Below are positions 1 through 5,663 of a stretch of DNA of 12,976 bases, piece after piece. A program made the position numbers and the translations under genes. This DNA is from JAEUMW01 sp039807745. Lineage in GTDB: Bacteria; Pseudomonadota; Gammaproteobacteria; Burkholderiales; JAEUMW01. The DNA lies in the NCBI GenBank assembly GCA_039807745.1, contig JBDHRV010000103.1, positions 1 to 12,976 of the forward strand, read 5' to 3'. Position 1 is the first letter of the stretch. The number at the start of each line of letters is the position of its first letter. A model generated the notes under the pieces. That model was not told where the DNA came from, searched no databases, and saw only the letters and a program-made list of their open reading frames with translations.

Positions 1-129
1 GCCGCGGACGTCGCGTTCGCGACCATCTTCGGGCCGGTGCGCATGACGTACATGTGCCCTCTGATCGGACCGCACGGCCAGCCGCTCGAGGCACAACCGA
101 TCATGGCCGTCGAACCGCGCGTGGCTTGA
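1..129 (+). CDS. C-terminal end of an unrecognised protein (5' truncated by window edge)
   Basis: Frame 1 is open from the first base to a TGA at 127-129 and gives 42 residues. Its third positions are almost all G or C, as in the real genes here, which supports coding. The end reads ...FGPVRMTYMCPLIGPHG..., followed by a short tail. I do not recognise the family from this fragment. A stable hairpin follows 25 bp after the stop, as expected at the end of a transcription unit, and the next gene is convergent. No start or domain can be judged because the rest lies outside the window. Confidence 0.5.
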   Translation, partial: AADVAFATIFGPVRMTYMCPLIGPHGQPLEAQPIMAVEPRVA

Positions 130-154
130 CTTGGCTGTCGAGTGGTTTTTCTGT

Positions 155-173
155 CCCCCGGCAGCGCCGGGGG
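155..173. terminator. GC-rich hairpin between convergent genes, probable terminator
   Basis: An 8-bp perfect stem (CCCCCGGC at 155-162 paired with GCCGGGGG at 166-173) closes a 3-base AGC loop. It lies between the plus-strand gene ending at 129 and the minus-strand gene ending at 187. On the plus strand a short TTTT follows at 181-184, after a CTTCGCG spacer. On the minus strand no U-tract follows. It fits best as the terminator of the plus-strand gene, and its symmetry may let it stop both transcripts. Confidence 0.6.
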
Positions 174-186
174 CTTCGCGTTTTCG

Positions 187-348
187 TCAGCGCTTGATGA
201 AGCCGACCACGAGCGAAACCAGGAACAGCGCGAGGAAAACGAAGAACAGGATCTTGGCGATCTCGGCCGCGCCGGCGGCGATGCCGCCGAAGCCGAGCAC
301 TGCAGCGATGATCGCAATGATAAAGAAGATGATGGCGTAGTTGAGCAT
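187..348 (-). CDS. DUF1328 family small membrane protein (YtjA-like)
   Basis: This is a 53-residue, almost wholly hydrophobic protein. It has two predicted membrane segments (about residues 3-22 and 29-49) joined by a short glycine/alanine-rich turn (GFGGIAAGAAEIAKI). That core and the length are typical of DUF1328 inner-membrane peptides, whose biochemical function is not known. The ATG at 346-348 (MLNYAI...) is chosen because GGAG (355-358 on this strand) lies 6 bases upstream; the longer in-frame start at 358-360 would overlap that ribosome site. The gene stands 240 bp from the receiver-only regulator and has its own sigma-54-like promoter and a leader hairpin. It is therefore probably a separate, inducible transcription unit. 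Related small proteins are often stress-induced, which fits the neighbours but is inference. Confidence 0.9.
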   Translation of the reverse strand: MLNYAIIFFIIAIIAAVLGFGGIAAGAAEIAKILFFVFLALFLVSLVVGFIKR

Positions 349-372
349 GTCGGTCTCCATTCCGGGTCTTTG

Positions 373-395
373 GACAACATCGCCCACGATGTGTC
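373..395 (-). promoter_or_regulatory. Inverted repeat in the predicted 5' leader of DUF1328
   Basis: The arms GACAACATCG (373-382) and CGATGTGTC (387-395) pair over 9 bp with one bulged base and a 4-base CCCA/TGGG loop. The element falls between the predicted sigma-54 start site (about 407) and the ribosome binding site (355-358). The transcript would therefore carry this stem about 14 bases before its Shine-Dalgarno sequence. It could stabilise the mRNA or tune translation, or be a protein-binding palindrome at the DNA level. Confidence 0.4.
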
Positions 396-417
396 GGCGC
401 TGCTTGCTCCACGGAAC

Positions 418-433
418 GGCAATCGACATGCCA
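418..433 (-). promoter_or_regulatory. Candidate sigma-54 (-24/-12) promoter for DUF1328
   Basis: Read on the minus strand the site is TGGCATGTCGATTGCC. Against the consensus TGGCACG-N4-TTGCW it matches 10 of 12 fixed positions. The invariant GG (432-431) and GC (420-419) are separated by exactly 10 bases. Transcription would begin near 407, about 60 bases before the DUF1328 ATG. A sigma-54 activator gene lies 1.6 kb away in the same cluster. No convincing IHF site or activator-binding repeat was found upstream. The only structure noted there is a weak 6-bp inverted repeat (GGTAAG at 541-546, CTTACC at 570-575). Confidence 0.6.
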
Positions 434-588
434 TGACGGACGCGCCGCTGCGGCGTCATCACGCAGCTGGCAAGCCCAGACGCGGCAGGGGTTTACGGCA
501 ATTGTCGCGGGCTGCAGGCGAGCTACCGGCGCAGGTCCCAGGTAAGAACGGGGAATCGGACCAGCAGAACTTACCGGCGACTCCGACC

Positions 589-960
589 TCAGTTCGCCCG
601 TGCGAGCTCGCCAAGCACTTCGCCCACGCGTGAGAACTCGGCGGACTTGTCGAAGAAGAAATCGCAGCCTGCCGCGCGCGCGCGGCGCTGGTATTCGGGC
701 TCGGCATAGTTGGTGAGGATGATCACCATCGGCCGGCGCTTCAGTCCGAGACTCGGCAAGCGCCGCAGCACGCTCAGCCCGTTGCCGCGCTTCAGTTGGA
801 TGTCGAGCACGATTGCGTCCGGCGCAGCGGTCGCGATGCCGGCCAGCGCGCCCTCCTCGGTGTCCGCGTATCCGACCAGCATCACGCGATCGACGTCTGC
901 GATGCTTTCCGTCACCCGTTCCCGCAGTACGGGAGAATCTTCGACCAGATAGACCTTCAC
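589..960 (-). CDS. Receiver-only response regulator (CheY-like single domain)
   Basis: A single receiver domain with no output domain. In the numbering of the longer form (GTG at 976-978, 129 residues) the acidic pair is E13/D14, the phospho-accepting aspartate is D59 (VLDIQL), the switch threonine is T89 (ILTNYAE) and the conserved lysine is K111 (FDKSAEF). The start is uncertain. GTG at 958-960 or 961-963 gives (M)VKVYLVEDSP, the usual domain beginning, and GGGGGAA lies just upstream; the GTG at 978 has no visible ribosome site. I used 960. The gene follows the NarL-type regulator after 25 bp (7 bp with the longer start), so the two are probably co-transcribed. It may act as a phosphate sink or protein-interaction switch for the nearby kinase; the partner is not shown by sequence. 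Confidence 0.85.
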   Translation of the reverse strand: MKVYLVEDSPVLRERVTESIADVDRVMLVGYADTEEGALAGIATAAPDAIVLDIQLKRGNGLSVLRRLPSLGLKRRPMVIILTNYAEPEYQRRARAAGCDFFFDKSAEFSRVGEVLGELARAN

Positions 961-985
961 CACTTCCCCCGTGCCCACGGCATGC

Positions 986-1618
986 TTACTCGATCAGGCC
1001 GTTCTTGATGGCGTAATAGGTCAGGTCCGCATTCGTCTTCATCCCCATTTTCTCGAGGATGCGACTGCGGTAGGTGCTGACCGTCTTCACGCTCAGATAC
1101 AGCTCTTCGGCGATTCGGGACACCGGCTGACCCGCCGCGAGCTTGCAGAAGATCTGAAACTCGCGCTCGGAGAGCCCCGCGTGCAGCGCACGCTCTGCAG
1201 AGTGATCCAGATCGGCGGCGAGCAGTTCGCCCAGAGTGGCGCTGACGTACCGGCGCCCCTGCGTCACCGTGCGAATCGCCTGCACCAGTTCCTCCGGTGC
1301 GCCGTCCTTCGACACGTATCCGCTCGCGCCCGCACGCAGCAGGCTGACGGCATACTGGCTCTCGGGGTGCATCGAGAGCATCAACACAGGCAGCTCGGGC
1401 CGGTGCCGCTTGATCTCCGTCAGCGTGTCCACGCCGCTTTTTTCGGGCATGGAGATGTCGAGCAGCACCACGTCCCACTCGGCGGCCCTGACCATCTTTA
1501 CCGCTTCGTCGCCGGAGCCGGCTTCGCCTGCGACCTCCATGTCGGGCAGTCCCGAGAGCAGCGTCTGCAGGCCGGCCCGGACGATGGCGTGGTCGTCTGC
1601 GATCAGTATGCGGATCAT
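986..1618 (-). CDS. NarL/FixJ-family two-component response regulator (REC-LuxR HTH)
   Basis: The 210-residue protein has a receiver domain (about 1-120) and a LuxR-type helix-turn-helix (about 147-208). D8/D9 form the acidic pocket, D54 (LLDISMPEKSG) is the phosphorylation site, S82 is the switch residue and K104 the conserved lysine. The DNA-binding part starts LSEREFQIFCKLAAG and contains LSVKTVSTYRSRILEKMG, the typical recognition region. Length and layout match GacA/UvrY/NarL relatives. The ATG at 1616-1618 opens directly on MIRILIADDH; no good Shine-Dalgarno is visible. The HisKA_3 histidine kinase at 3301-4674 is the natural partner because this kinase class works with NarL-type regulators, though that pairing is inferred. 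The DUF883 gene lies 84 bp upstream and the receiver-only regulator follows closely. Confidence 0.95.
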   Translation of the reverse strand: MIRILIADDHAIVRAGLQTLLSGLPDMEVAGEAGSGDEAVKMVRAAEWDVVLLDISMPEKSGVDTLTEIKRHRPELPVLMLSMHPESQYAVSLLRAGASGYVSKDGAPEELVQAIRTVTQGRRYVSATLGELLAADLDHSAERALHAGLSEREFQIFCKLAAGQPVSRIAEELYLSVKTVSTYRSRILEKMGMKTNADLTYYAIKNGLIE

Positions 1619-1654
1619 GATTGCGCGTCGAGACAGGGCAGGGTTCCACCCGCC

Positions 1655-1683
1655 ACATTAGCCCGGCCTGTCACGAACGTAAA
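1655..1683 (-). promoter_or_regulatory. Weak candidate sigma-70 promoter for the NarL-type regulator
   Basis: On the minus strand TTTACG (1683-1678) and TAATGT (1660-1655) are separated by 17 bases, giving a -35 match of 4/6 and a -10 match of only 3/6. It sits in the 84-bp gap before the response regulator gene. It overlaps the end of the possible terminator at 1684-1702 by adjacency only. It is weak and may be chance. Confidence 0.25.
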
Positions 1684-1702
1684 CCACCCTCTGGGAGGAT
1701 GG
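1684..1702 (-). terminator. Possible weak terminator after the DUF883 gene
   Basis: Immediately after the TAG stop at 1703-1705, the minus strand can form an 8-position stem with one mismatch (CCATCCTC with GAGGGTGG) around a 3-base loop. It is followed by TTTACGTT rather than a proper U-run. It could partly end the activator-DUF883 transcript before the response regulators. Confidence 0.35.
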
Positions 1703-1972
1703 CTACTTGCGCATCAGCGCACCCAGCAGCAGGCCAGCCAGCACCGCCACCCCGAGCGCACCCACCGGGTGTGCGAGCATCGTATCGCGGCAGGCTCCCA
1801 CCGCGGCCTGATGGCGGTCGGAGAGCTTCCCCAGCCCGTCCTCGGCGGCCTGAGCAAGGGTTTGCGTCGTCTCGACCACCCGATTCGCCGTGCCTTGCAC
1901 GGCGGGGGCGACAGCATCGACGATGCGGTTGGCAATGTCGGCATTCTTGATGTCGTTGAGCTTGGTCTTCAT
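1703..1972 (-). CDS. DUF883/ElaB-YqjD-like membrane-anchored protein
   Basis: An 89-residue protein with a polar, probably helical N-terminal part (about 1-66, rich in Ala, Asp, Gln and Thr) and a single C-terminal membrane segment (about 68-87, ending HPVGALGVAVLAGLLLGALMRK-like with a basic tip). This arrangement is that of the ElaB/YqjD/YgaM (DUF883) family. Members are C-tail-anchored inner-membrane proteins, and in Escherichia coli some associate with ribosomes in stationary phase. The ATG at 1970-1972 has a perfect AAGGAGG Shine-Dalgarno about 6 bases upstream, so strong translation is expected. It begins 30 bp after the sigma-54 activator stop and is probably in the same transcript. 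The family call is moderately sure; ribosome binding in this organism is not shown. Confidence 0.75.
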   Translation of the reverse strand: MKTKLNDIKNADIANRIVDAVAPAVQGTANRVVETTQTLAQAAEDGLGKLSDRHQAAVGACRDTMLAHPVGALGVAVLAGLLLGALMRK

Positions 1973-2002
1973 GTGGTGCCTCCTTGTGGTTGAGGTTCAG
2001 GT

Positions 2003-3100
2003 TCAAGCAACAGCGGCGAGCACCGGCTGTGGCGGCAGCGTGCGCCGCACCCGGTACTCGTTCAGCCGGTTGTACAGCGTCTTGACGCTTACTCCCAGCA
2101 GTTCGGCGGTGTCTTTCCTCCGTCCTTGGCAGTGCGCCAGTGTGGCGAAAATGACCTCGCGTTCGATCTCTTCCAGGGCAGTGCCGATGCGAAACTGCAA
2201 TGCGTCTCCGCGTAAGGCGAATGCCGGCTGCGCGGCGACGGCACCACCGAAATCCAGTGTTTCGTCCCCCATGATGAAAGCACGCTGCACCGCGTTCTTG
2301 AGTTCGCGCACGTTGCCCGGCCAGGTGTGGCTGCGCAGGAAGGTCCGTGCCGCGTGCGACAGGCGTTTTTGCGTGCCGGCACCGGCGTTAAGCTCATCGA
2401 GGAAGTGCCGCGCCAAGTGCTCGATGTCGTCACCGCGTTCGCGCAGCGCCGGGACCTGGATCGGGAACACCGCCAGACGATAGAGCAAATCCTCCCGCAA
2501 GCAGCCTTCCGCGACGGCCGTTGCCGGATCGCGGTTGGTCGCTGCGAGCACACGCACGTCGACGCTGATCTCCTGTGCGCCGCCTACGCGGCAGAACCGC
2601 CCCGTCTCGAGGGCGCGGAGCAATGTCACCTGCAGCTCGGCCGGCATTTCGGTGATCTCGTCCAGGAACAGCGTTCCGCCCGAGGCGCGCTCGAAGCAAC
2701 CCTGGTGCGCGCGCACGGCCCCGGTGAACGCCCCCTTTTCGTAGCCGAATAGCTCGGCCTCGACTAGATTGGCGGGCAAGGCGCCGCAGTTGATGGCGAG
2801 GAACGGCTCTCGTGCGCGCTCGCTTACTTCGTGAATCGCGTTGGCGATGAGTTCCTTGCCGGTGCCGCTTTCGCCCACGATGAGGACACTGGCGGAAGTG
2901 GGAGCGACCCGCAGGATCATGTCGTAGAGCGTCTTCATCGGCGCCGAAGTGCCGCGCAGCTGTGCCAGTGCACCCGATGTCGCCGCCGCCGGCTGGGCAG
3001 CGCGGCTGCGGGACGCATCCCTCGTCAGCGAAAATTCGCGGGCGATGGCAAGTGCTTCGATCGGCAGGTCGGTAATGTCGCAGTTCAGGGCGCGTCCCAT
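2003..3100 (-). CDS. Sigma-54-dependent transcriptional activator (AAA+ enhancer-binding protein) without receiver domain
   Basis: The 365-residue activator uses ATP hydrolysis to open sigma-54 promoters. From the ATG at 3098-3100 there is a short N-terminal stretch of about 45 residues with no recognisable sensor domain. The AAA+ domain (about 47-275) follows, with Walker A GESGTGKE (76-83), the sigma-54-contacting GAFTGA loop (123-128), Walker B GGTLFLDE (141-148), the arginine region LREDLLYRL (201-209) and the sensor II motif WPGNVREL. The C-terminus holds a Fis-type helix-turn-helix (about 308-352, LLGVSVKTLYNRLNEYR). The start is chosen because GAGGAGG (3111-3117) lies 10 bases upstream; a longer frame from 3208 adds 36 residues of unlikely composition. 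Downstream is DUF883 (30 bp gap). Likely targets are the sigma-54-like sites at 418-433 and 5366-5381. With no receiver, control may be by expression level or by a partner protein. Confidence 0.95.
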   Translation of the reverse strand: MGRALNCDITDLPIEALAIAREFSLTRDASRSRAAQPAAATSGALAQLRGTSAPMKTLYDMILRVAPTSASVLIVGESGTGKELIANAIHEVSERAREPFLAINCGALPANLVEAELFGYEKGAFTGAVRAHQGCFERASGGTLFLDEITEMPAELQVTLLRALETGRFCRVGGAQEISVDVRVLAATNRDPATAVAEGCLREDLLYRLAVFPIQVPALRERGDDIEHLARHFLDELNAGAGTQKRLSHAARTFLRSHTWPGNVRELKNAVQRAFIMGDETLDFGGAVAAQPAFALRGDALQFRIGTALEEIEREVIFATLAHCQGRRKDTAELLGVSVKTLYNRLNEYRVRRTLPPQPVLAAVA

Positions 3101-3121
3101 GTTGTATTCGCCTCCTCGAGA

Positions 3122-3140
3122 AGCCGGCGCAGAGCCGGCT
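3122..3140 (-). promoter_or_regulatory. Hairpin just upstream of the activator's ribosome binding site
   Basis: AGCCGGC (3122-3128) and GCCGGCT (3134-3140) form a perfect 7-bp inverted repeat with a 5-base loop. On the minus strand it ends only 4 bases before the GAGGAGG Shine-Dalgarno of the sigma-54 activator gene. It could be a translational control stem or an operator, perhaps for autoregulation. GC-rich repeats of this size also arise by chance in this genome. Confidence 0.3.
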
Positions 3141-3239
3141 CGGTCGGTGCAAAGGGCCGGACAAAAATACGTCGGCCGCCATGGATGCGAATCGTACGGT
3201 CGGCGCACAGCGCGCGGTATCGGCGAAGCCCGGATTGAA

Positions 3240-3282
3240 CTGTAGGACGATCGGAAGCCCTGTCGGACTCCGTCCTACAGGG
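3240..3282. repeat. REP-like palindromic element between kinase and activator genes
   Basis: Two overlapping stems are visible. CTGTAGGACG (3240-3249) is the exact reverse complement of CGTCCTACAG (3271-3280), with 21 bases between. In addition, 3258-3268 pairs with 3272-3282 as a 10-bp stem with one mismatch and a 3-base loop (CCCTGT.GGAC / GTCC.ACAGGG). The layout is a full hairpin core plus a partial inverted copy, as in REP or REPIN elements. It begins 18 bp after the histidine kinase stop, where it might also slow transcription or protect the mRNA 3' end. No U-tract follows, so it is not a classic terminator. The remaining gap (3101-3239) shows only the hairpin at 3122-3140. Confidence 0.55.
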
Positions 3283-3300
3283 AGAGGGGAGAGGATCGCG

Positions 3301-4674
3301 TTACGCGGCTTTCGGCGCGACGCACGGCAGCGTCACGCGCACCGCCGTGCCCTTGTTTCCGTGGCCGCGGGCGAGACGCAGAACGCCACCGATCTGGGCG
3401 GCGCGCTCTTTCATGCCGAGCAGGCCATGAGACATCGGCTTGGCGAGCACGTCGTCGGACAGGCCGACGCCGTCGTCGATGATCTCGAGCACGACGTCGT
3501 TGCCTTCGCGACGCAGGGAGACTCTGACCCGGCCGGCCTTGGCGTAGCGCAGGACGTTCGTGAGCGCCTCCTGCATGATGCGAAAGAGGGCAATGGGACA
3601 GCCTTCCGCCAGCTCCGGCAGATCTTCCTCCACGTCGATGTCGACGATGAGCCCCGAGTGCTTGCTGAACTCGGTCACGTGCGCTTCGATCGCTGCAGAG
3701 AGCCCCAGATTGTCGAGCAGGGGTGGACGCAGATCGTGGATGATGCGGCGGCCGAGATCGACAGTCGCGCGCACGACCTCGGAAGCACGCGCGACGCGCT
3801 GCGCCACCGCGGGCTGGTCGGCGACGCGCTGCGCCACCCACGCGAGATCCATGCGGGCGGCGGTGAGGTTGCTGCCGAGCTCGTCGTGGAGCTCGCGCGC
3901 GATCGTCGCCTTCTCCGCCTCGCGTACCGTCATCAGATGGCGCGAGAGGCGCGAGAGGTCGTTGGTGCGCCGCTCGACGTTCTTCTCGAGATTCGCATTG
4001 ACCCGTATGAGCTCCGCCTCCGATTCGCGCTGCCGCTTGAGGTAGAGCGCGATCACGTACCATGACAGCAGCAGTTGGCTCAAGCCCACGGCGACGGCCA
4101 CGCTTGCCGAGAAAGCCGCGAATCGCGTGCTCCGGCCCAACTCCTGTTCGCGCGCGTCGCTGAGCTCCTCTTCCTCCGCGCGCAGCTCGGCCAGCACGGT
4201 CCAGACCTCATCCGACAGTGGACGCGCCTCGTTCCGTGCAACGGCGGCCAGCGCAGCCTGTGCGCCGCGCTCGCGGTACGTCAGGATCGTGCCGTCCAAC
4301 TGGGCCAGCCGCTCCTTTACGAGCGTGGCGAGTCGGTTCACACGGCCCTGCTGCAGCTCGTTGTCGGCCGTGAGCGACTGCAGCTCGGACAGGCGTTCCA
4401 TAACCTGGACGCTCGCGGCGGCGTAGGGCTCGAGCAGGCTCTCCTGCCCGGTCAGCAGAAAGCCCCGCTCCGCCTCCCCGGCGCGGGCGAGCTGCGCATT
4501 CACGCGGGCGCTCTTCTCCAGCACGTTCGCCGAGTGGACGATCCAGGTGTTCGCATCCTGCAGCCGGCGCGTGTTCTCGAAGGAGATGTACGCGTTGGCG
4601 AGCAGGATCCCGGCCGCCCCGAGGAGCGTCAGGGAAATCGCGTGTGGCAGCTGCGTGAGTGAGTGTCTTGCCAC
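3301..4674 (-). CDS. CHASE3-type sensor histidine kinase, HisKA_3/NarX-DegS class
   Basis: This is a 457-residue membrane sensor kinase. A first membrane segment (about 12-30) and a second (about 186-211) enclose a mostly helical periplasmic domain. That domain carries the CHASE3 signature around residues 34-75 (ENTRRLQDANTWIVHS... RAGEAERGFLLTGQ). A short coiled-coil linker (about 212-250) leads to the HisKA_3 dimerisation domain, with phospho-acceptor H263 in ATIARELHDELGSNL. The HATPase domain (about 360-452) has the N box QEALTNVLRYA (N373), G1 DDGVGL (400-405) and GLLGMKERA. The predicted start is a GTG (4672-4674) with AAGGA about 8 bases upstream. The hemerythrin gene ends 108 bp upstream and the sigma-54 activator starts 200 bp downstream. 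HisKA_3 kinases signal to NarL-type regulators, so the product of 986-1618 is the likely partner. The signal is unknown; CHASE3 domains lack a clear common ligand. Confidence 0.95.
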   Translation of the reverse strand: MARHSLTQLPHAISLTLLGAAGILLANAYISFENTRRLQDANTWIVHSANVLEKSARVNAQLARAGEAERGFLLTGQESLLEPYAAASVQVMERLSELQSLTADNELQQGRVNRLATLVKERLAQLDGTILTYRERGAQAALAAVARNEARPLSDEVWTVLAELRAEEEELSDAREQELGRSTRFAAFSASVAVAVGLSQLLLSWYVIALYLKRQRESEAELIRVNANLEKNVERRTNDLSRLSRHLMTVREAEKATIARELHDELGSNLTAARMDLAWVAQRVADQPAVAQRVARASEVVRATVDLGRRIIHDLRPPLLDNLGLSAAIEAHVTEFSKHSGLIVDIDVEEDLPELAEGCPIALFRIMQEALTNVLRYAKAGRVRVSLRREGNDVVLEIIDDGVGLSDDVLAKPMSHGLLGMKERAAQIGGVLRLARGHGNKGTAVRVTLPCVAPKAA

Positions 4675-4782
4675 GATGTCGGTCCTTGCACTGTGTCACC
4701 GTCGTGATGGTACCGACTCCCGCGGCCTTCATGAAACGTGCACCCTGCTCCGGCGCCATGCCTCGAAATACGAGCGGGTAGC

Positions 4783-5325
4783 CTAGGCCGGAATGGAAGA
4801 GGTCATGGCGCGTCGAACCGTATCGGACGCCGGCGCGGCGCCACCGGAAAGCTCCTTCTTCCGGGCGGCAATGGCCTTGCCCAAAGCCTTCAGGTCGACC
4901 TTCGCCGCACGGGCCTGCGGGAACATCTCTGCGTCCTCCTCCTTTACGTGATGACGGATGTACTCGCCCAGCACCGTGACCTTGGCGTCATAGTGATCGT
5001 CGCCCGGCTGCATGGACTCCAGCTGCGCAATCAGCGCCTTCGCGGATTCGTGCTCGACATCCGCCTCGTCCAACAGGTCGTCGTTTCCGGTTGCCGCGCG
5101 CACGGCGGGGTAGAAGATCTCCTCCTCGACCTGGGTGTGGATGCGAAGCTCGGCACAGATGGTCTGTACCAATCCTGCCTTCTCGACCCCGTCGCGCTCC
5201 AGCTTGTCGAAGCGCTTGAAGAGAGCATCGACGCGTTTGTGGTCTTCCCTCAGGAGCGTGATTGCGTTGACGCTCGGCGCGCGGCGCGGTTGCTTGCGCG
5301 AAGTGGGCCTGGTGCGGGTAGCCAT
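4783..5325 (-). CDS. Hemerythrin-like HHE cation-binding domain protein
   Basis: The 180-residue cytoplasmic protein has a four-helix HHE domain at about 20-140. Candidate di-iron ligands are H29 (LLREDHKRV), H63 and E67 (RIHTQVEEEIFYP), H92 (DVEHESAK), H125/H126 (EYIRHHVKEED) and E130. This spacing matches hemerythrin-like proteins that bind O2 or NO or protect against oxidative and nitrosative stress; the exact ligand here is not determined. The first 17 residues are very basic (TRTRPTSRKQPRR), and a Lys/Ala-rich C-terminal tail follows the fold. The ATG at 5323-5325 is supported by AAGGAG (5332-5337) 6 bases upstream; an in-frame ATG at 5370 lies inside the proposed promoter and is rejected. 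A sigma-54-like promoter and IHF site sit directly upstream, and the histidine kinase gene follows after 108 bp. Confidence 0.93.
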   Translation of the reverse strand: MATRTRPTSRKQPRRAPSVNAITLLREDHKRVDALFKRFDKLERDGVEKAGLVQTICAELRIHTQVEEEIFYPAVRAATGNDDLLDEADVEHESAKALIAQLESMQPGDDHYDAKVTVLGEYIRHHVKEEDAEMFPQARAAKVDLKALGKAIAARKKELSGGAAPASDTVRRAMTSSIPA

Positions 5326-5365
5326 GAACTTCTCCTTTCTCGCCGTTGGAAACGAGCGCATTTCA

Positions 5366-5381
5366 CGCAAGCGGCGTTCCG
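5366..5381 (-). promoter_or_regulatory. Candidate sigma-54 (-24/-12) promoter for the hemerythrin gene
   Basis: On the minus strand the site reads CGGAACGCCGCTTGCG. It matches 9 of 12 fixed positions of TGGCACG-N4-TTGCW. The key GG (5380-5379) and GC (5368-5367) are present and exactly 10 bases apart, and the -12 TTGC is perfect. Transcription would start near 5355, leaving a leader of about 30 bases with the AAGGAG ribosome site. It is weaker than the DUF1328 site in the -24 box, but the adjacent IHF match strengthens the call. Confidence 0.55.
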
Positions 5382-5397
5382 CTACGAAAAGGACGCA

Positions 5398-5410
5398 AAA
5401 TCAGTTGATT
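5398..5410 (-). promoter_or_regulatory. Candidate IHF binding site upstream of the hemerythrin sigma-54 promoter
   Basis: The minus strand reads AATCAACTGATTT, matching the IHF consensus WATCAANNNNTTR at every fixed position except the last (T instead of R). Its centre is about 50 bases upstream of the predicted start site, between the promoter and any distal activator site. IHF commonly bends sigma-54 promoters at that position. The surrounding DNA is locally AT-rich in a GC-rich genome. Confidence 0.5.
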
Positions 5411-5663
5411 GAATCCGCCTCGCGAGACAAGACAGGAACATCTTACAGGCGCGATGAAAATTTTCCCGCCGCCCACGCGCGAGCGACGGGCCCTTCGCCC
5501 GCCGCGTCATTTAGCTGCGGACGACGATCAGCAATTCGATTCCCGACGTGGCGGTTTACCAGTATCTCCGAGCCTCGCGCACGGCTTCCCTGGTGTTCGC
5601 GGCGCGCGTCGTCGTATGCTCGGGGACTGTACCGATCCACCTTTCAACGTGAGTCTCGGGGAC
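5411..5663. other. Divergent intergenic region between hemerythrin and MFS genes
   Basis: No gene is evident. The stretch should hold the activator-binding sites of the hemerythrin promoter and the promoter of the MFS gene. Visible palindromes are CTCGCGAG (5419-5426) and the AT-rich GAAAATTTTC (5456-5465). A second sequence with GG-N10-GC spacing on the minus strand (around 5531-5546) has a poor -24 box. I could not identify a convincing sigma-70 promoter for the MFS gene. Confidence 0.4.

Noticed and set aside
3101..3208. Longer N-terminus for the sigma-54 activator
   Set aside because: The extra 36 residues are not protein-like, whereas the ATG at 3100 has a GAGGAGG ribosome site.
5531..5546. 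A second sigma-54-like element upstream of the hemerythrin gene
   Set aside because: GG-N10-GC spacing and TTGC are present, but the -24 box (GGGAATCG) matches poorly and it is about 200 bp from the start codon.
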